From Deltaproteobacteria bacterium (GTDB lineage: Bacteria > Desulfobacterota_B > Binatia > UBA9968): a stretch of 8,818 nucleotides of DNA. The first letter of the stretch is position 1. Each line of letters begins with the position of its first letter. The notes beneath the pieces are model-generated. The model was not told the DNA's origin and ran no database searches. It worked only from the letters and a program-made list of their open reading frames with translations. Shown here piece after piece: positions 5,537 to 8,818 of the stretch. The translations under genes and the position numbers were made by a program. The DNA lies in assembly GCA_027297485.1 (NCBI GenBank), contig JAPUHZ010000103.1, positions 1 to 8,818 of the forward strand, read 5' to 3'.

Positions 5537-7582
5537 ATGTTCAGATCATTTAAAACAAAGATATTCTTATTGACGGTTACCATCCTTGTTATCTCCTCTG
5601 TCGCTTTCATGATTTCGACTATGAGAGGGTTTAATAAGGCCATGTACGAGGCGGGTGAAGAGTCGGCAAGGAATGTCTTAGAGCTCGTTATGTTAAACAT
5701 CGAGAATGAGTACAAGAGCCTCATTTTTCATAAAGAGTCTACGCTCAAGATGCGAAAGAAGCAGATGAAAAATGTCGCGTTTCTCGTTTACGCTAATTTC
5801 GATAAATTCTATGAACTCTTCAAAGAGGGTAAGTTATCCGAACGGGAGGCACAGCGCGAAGCACTTGAATGGGCGAGGAGTCTCCGATATGCCAACAACG
5901 ATTATTTTTTTATCTACAACAGAGAGTTAACGGCCATTTCTCATCCTGACCCTACCGTCATGGGAAGAAACCTTGCCGATTATCAGGACTCAAAAGGCAA
6001 CTATGTGCTTCGTGATCTGGTCAAAGCGTCCTCACACGAGGGAGGTGGCTTTACGAATTACTGGTGGAAGAGACTCGCCACCAGCGAACCTGTGCCCAAA
6101 ATAGGGTACGCCCTCTATCATCCCAAGTGGGACTGGATGATCGGGACCGGAGTCTATGTGGATGACATAGAGGAGGAAGCGAGAAAGAAGCTGGAGGCCA
6201 TCATTGAAGGACTAAACGATCATTTTTCAAAGATTCGGATTGCTAGGACGGGGTATTTTTTCCTCTTTAATGGTAAGAAGCAGATGCTTATACATCCCGA
6301 GCTCGCAGGTAAGGACGTTTCCAAAATAATGAATCCTCAAACCGGCAACCCTTTGGTGGATGACCTGATGATTGCCACAAATTTACGAGGAAAGCCATTC
6401 GAGTATCTCTGGGATAAGCCTGGTGCCAGAGGGGACTTTAGCTTTCCTAAAGAATCGTATGTAGCTCATTTTGAGCCACTCGATTGGTACATAGCATCCT
6501 CCGTGTACAAGGATGAAATTCAATTGCCCGGAAAGAGGCTCATTCAGAAGCAGAGCTACATCGTTATTGCCATATTTCTCGCTAGTATTGCCGCAGCGTA
6601 TCTACTTGTTAAAAGGGTTTCGAAGCCGCTTAATAAGCTGGCCGATTATGCAAAGGACCTCGTTGCCCATGATTTCCAAGCAACAGATAAGGCGAAGTCC
6701 GAGGTGGAACGACTCCCGGAAAGGCATAAAGATGAAGTGGGTGAACTTGCAGGTTCTTTCATCTTTTTGGAACGCTCTTTGAAAGAATACATTCAGAAAC
6801 TCAAAGAGACAACTGCGGCCAAGGAGCGGATCGAAAGTGAATTAAATATTGCCCGGGAAATTCAGATGAGCATTTTACCAAAGAAATTCCCCCCATTCCC
6901 CGACCGGCCAGAATTCGATATTTACGCCGTCATGGGAGCGGCATATGAAGTGGGGGGAGATTTCTATGACTACTATCCCATTGACAAAGACCATCTCTGT
7001 TTTGTGATTGGCGACGTGTCTGGTAAAGGGGTTCCGGCCGCACTCTTCATGGCCGTAACCAAGACTCTCCTTAAAGCTACCGCTGACAAGGGACGCACGC
7101 CTGATGTGATTCTCAATATGGTCAACAATGAACTTAGCCAGGATAATGACGCTTCGATGTTCATAACCATCTTCTGTGGGATCCTCAATACCCGGACGGG
7201 AGAAATTGTTTACGCAAATGGCGGACATAATCCGCCGTTGCTTATCCGCAAGGACGGAGAGGTCAAATACATCGACAAGACAGGAGATCTAGTGGTGGGC
7301 GCGTTCCAACAGACGACCTATAAAATGGAGAGGCTTACATTGTACCCTGGTGATTCCCTTTTCATGTTTACTGATGGCGTAACAGAGGCTATGAACGAAC
7401 GGGGTGAACTCTTCTCAGAGGAGAGGTTGAAAGGGGAAATTAGCGCTCTGCGAGGCGGATCAATTCAAGAGATCATCACAGGCATAATGGCAAAGATTAG
7501 AGAATTCTCCGAGGGAGCAGCGCAGTCAGACGATATTACCATGATGAATTTATATTTTAGAGGGAATGGCATCAACGTCTGA
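5537..7582 (+). CDS. Membrane dCache-HAMP sensor with SpoIIE/PP2C-type serine phosphatase output (RsbU-like)
   Basis: The protein has 681 residues. In order: TM helix 8-28; tandem extracytoplasmic Cache domains at about 35-215 (DYFFIYNRELTAISHPDP, WDWMIGTGVYVDDI) and 230-330 (GYFFLFNGKKQMLIHPE, WYIASSVY); TM helix about 340-358; HAMP about 358-415; an amphipathic linker to about 445 with the ESELNIAREIQMSILPK signature that precedes such phosphatases; and a PP2C/SpoIIE domain 460-677. The metal-binding and catalytic motifs are present: GGDFYDYY (473-480), GDVSGKG (492-498), DGVTEA (613-618) and SDDIT (664-668). It should sense a small ligand outside the membrane and dephosphorylate a cytoplasmic Ser/Thr-phosphoprotein, typically a STAS anti-sigma antagonist. 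No antagonist or anti-sigma kinase gene is adjacent. ATG 5537 is the only ATG in frame downstream of the TGA at 5498-5500. The ribosome site is poor (GGAAA touching the ATG). The gene looks more A/T-rich than its neighbours and lies on the opposite strand from both flanking catabolic segments. Confidence 0.5.
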   Translation: MFRSFKTKIFLLTVTILVISSVAFMISTMRGFNKAMYEAGEESARNVLELVMLNIENEYKSLIFHKESTLKMRKKQMKNVAFLVYANFDKFYELFKEGKLSEREAQREALEWARSLRYANNDYFFIYNRELTAISHPDPTVMGRNLADYQDSKGNYVLRDLVKASSHEGGGFTNYWWKRLATSEPVPKIGYALYHPKWDWMIGTGVYVDDIEEEARKKLEAIIEGLNDHFSKIRIARTGYFFLFNGKKQMLIHPELAGKDVSKIMNPQTGNPLVDDLMIATNLRGKPFEYLWDKPGARGDFSFPKESYVAHFEPLDWYIASSVYKDEIQLPGKRLIQKQSYIVIAIFLASIAAAYLLVKRVSKPLNKLADYAKDLVAHDFQATDKAKSEVERLPERHKDEVGELAGSFIFLERSLKEYIQKLKETTAAKERIESELNIAREIQMSILPKKFPPFPDRPEFDIYAVMGAAYEVGGDFYDYYPIDKDHLCFVIGDVSGKGVPAALFMAVTKTLLKATADKGRTPDVILNMVNNELSQDNDASMFITIFCGILNTRTGEIVYANGGHNPPLLIRKDGEVKYIDKTGDLVVGAFQQTTYKMERLTLYPGDSLFMFTDGVTEAMNERGELFSEERLKGEISALRGGSIQEIITGIMAKIREFSEGAAQSDDITMMNLYFRGNGINV

Positions 7583-7642
7583 TCCGATCTCTCCTGGCTC
7601 TGGGAATTTCCGACCGCCAACTCTCCAGGATTATCTCCACTT

Positions 7643-7657
7643 CTCACGCTGCGTGAG
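7643..7657. repeat. Perfect inverted repeat between convergent genes
   Basis: CTCACGC, one T, GCGTGAG forms a perfect 7-1-7 dyad in the 128-bp gap between the convergent stops at 7582 and 7711. It can fold as a 5-bp stem with a five-base loop. It has no T tract on either strand, so a bidirectional terminator is only weakly supported. I saw no better terminator in this gap. Confidence 0.5.
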
Positions 7658-7710
7658 GTGCAAGGGTCAGGCTTGTATAGGCTGTGCCTGCTCCCTTGGC
7701 GGAGACAGTC

Positions 7711-8818
7711 CTATTTGGTTGATCTTGGGTACAAGGCATCCATCATTTGGCGCTTGTGATGTTGAGGTGTGCCCAAATACTGATAAAGAGTGTGAGCCAT
7801 GACGCTATGCGCCATCAGGGGATGCTGGTAGTCTGTGCCGGGTCCCGCGAAGACCATGTGCGCATAGTTGCAGGCCTCATAGTAACCCATACTCGCCACC
7901 GCCTTAGACTCATGCACGCTGGCCTTGGCCGGCTGACCTGTATCGAGCTTCCACAGAGTCTCGTACGTTACCCAGCGCGCGGCATCGAGATGGTCAGCCA
8001 ATTCCACGCAGTGATCCTGTACGCGCTGAAACCGGCCGATAGGTTGACCAAACGCGACACGCCACTTTGTGTATTCGACGGTGATGTCAAAAACCTCCTG
8101 GCATGCCCCGACCTGGTAGGCGCATAGAATCGGTATCGCTTTCTCCAAGGTATTGTCGAGAACCCTCCAACCCTCTCCCGCTGCAAGGATATTCGACGCC
8201 GGGATCTGTACCTCATGGAAACGTACCTCGGCAACCGATACCATAAAGCCAACGTGGGGCGTGATGGTTATTCCAGGGGTGGATTGATCCACCATGACAA
8301 GAGCTATTCCGCCATTTTCTGTCCTCGCCGCACAAATGAAGCTTGTCGCAGCCTGTGCGTCGTACACAAATTTCTTAGTACCCTCCAGCATGAAGTCCCC
8401 AGCATTTTTGGTCAGCCGGGTCTCAACTGTCTCGGGACCCCAATGGACTCCCATATCCGTGATTGCTGGGATGACGATGGTTTTCGCGCTGCAGATGTCT
8501 GGAAGCCAGGATTGCTTCTGCGCGTCGGAACCGCCTTCCATAACTAACTGCGCACTCAGAACGCCGGAGGAAAAGAACGGACCCGGAAGGGGCGCCCGGC
8601 CCAGCTCCTCGAACACAATGCCGCAGTCAGTGAAAGATGCGGCTACCCCGCCGTACTCTTCCGGAATCATCATACCTAACCATCCCAGCTCGCCCGCCTT
8701 GCGATAAAGAGTAGGCTGGAATGTCTCTTTTTTACGAAACCATGTGGTGTTCACATGAGGCGGCGCCTCGCTTTTCACAAAGTCGGCCGCGACCTTCTTA
8801 AACATGCTTTGTTCTTCA
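7711..8818 (-). CDS. Acyl-CoA dehydrogenase family protein (extreme N-terminus cut by window edge)
   Basis: The open frame runs to the right edge. Before the ATG at 8805 it reads EEQS, so this methionine is internal (the usual opening is '...EEQ.MFKK') and about 10-15 residues are missing. Numbering from that Met gives 364 residues, which with the missing start is normal length. Recognisable parts are the N-terminal helical domain (LGWLGMMIPEEYGG 40-53, FEELGRAPLPGPF 65-77), the beta domain (EGTKKFV 141-147, then FHEVQIPASNIL 196-207) and the C-terminal FAD/helical domain (RVAFGQPIGRFQRVQDHCVELA 249-270). The enzyme introduces an alpha,beta double bond into an acyl-CoA using FAD. Near the C-terminus GPGTDYQHPL (321-330) aligns without gaps to the common GMGFTWEHPL, placing Gln327 where many relatives have the catalytic Glu. 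It may therefore be a non-catalytic partner subunit or use another base. The stop is TAG, convergent with the sensor phosphatase gene. Confidence 0.5.
   Translation of the reverse strand, partial: EEQSMFKKVAADFVKSEAPPHVNTTWFRKKETFQPTLYRKAGELGWLGMMIPEEYGGVAASFTDCGIVFEELGRAPLPGPFFSSGVLSAQLVMEGGSDAQKQSWLPDICSAKTIVIPAITDMGVHWGPETVETRLTKNAGDFMLEGTKKFVYDAQAATSFICAARTENGGIALVMVDQSTPGITITPHVGFMVSVAEVRFHEVQIPASNILAAGEGWRVLDNTLEKAIPILCAYQVGACQEVFDITVEYTKWRVAFGQPIGRFQRVQDHCVELADHLDAARWVTYETLWKLDTGQPAKASVHESKAVASMGYYEACNYAHMVFAGPGTDYQHPLMAHSVMAHTLYQYLGTPQHHKRQMMDALYPRSTK

Noticed and set aside
5407..5724. 105-codon leftward frame overlapping the start of the sensor phosphatase
   Set aside because: Mostly antisense to the TM/Cache coding region; no family features.

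Overview
The window reads as a stretch of bacterial chromosome from an organism with an anaerobic or versatile catabolic lifestyle. Most of it is a leftward (minus-strand) set of catabolic genes. A single rightward signal-transduction gene interrupts that set. The protein families (UbiD-type decarboxylase, molybdenum hydroxylase, acyl-CoA dehydrogenase, dCache-SpoIIE phosphatase) and the heptamer-repeat spacers fit an environmental Desulfobacterota-like (deltaproteobacterial) genome. That assignment is inference from gene content only.

Region by region: (1) 4863 down to the left edge is a leftward gene string. It runs from a 4,5-dihydroxyphthalate-decarboxylase/NMT1-like protein (4863-3859), through a luciferase-like flavin oxidoreductase (3833-2682) and a UbiD-family decarboxylase (2564-1186), to the N-terminal 361 residues of a molybdopterin-binding xanthine-dehydrogenase-type subunit (1083 to beyond base 1). 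The first two genes are 25 bp apart and are probably co-transcribed. The UbiD gene carries three independent lesions: an ACG where the start codon belongs, a 1-nt frameshift near 2449 and an in-frame TAG at 1653-1651. Its reconstructed length (459 codons) and its conserved motifs are otherwise those of a whole family member, so it looks like a recent pseudogene. (2) 4864-5536 is a 673-bp spacer without a convincing gene. It holds a degenerate heptamer repeat, a Fur-box-like palindrome inside a larger inverted repeat, a leftward intrinsic-terminator-like hairpin, a second short heptamer tract and a sigma70-like promoter pointing right. (3) 5537-7582 encodes a membrane sensor phosphatase (TM, tandem Cache, TM, HAMP, coiled coil, SpoIIE/PP2C). 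(4) 7711 to the right edge is a leftward acyl-CoA dehydrogenase that lacks only its extreme N-terminus. It has Gln where the usual catalytic Glu of many family members would align.

How they may fit together (inference): the decarboxylase-like proteins, the molybdenum hydroxylase, the flavin oxidoreductase and the acyl-CoA dehydrogenase are all plausible steps in breakdown of an aromatic or other cyclic carboxylic acid. No substrate can be named from sequence, and the UbiD lesions suggest the pathway may be decaying or the step is supplied elsewhere. Three spacer tracts share a strict 7-nt period although their unit sequences differ. This is the most distinctive non-coding feature. I see no CRISPR array, tRNA, rRNA, insertion sequence or phage gene.
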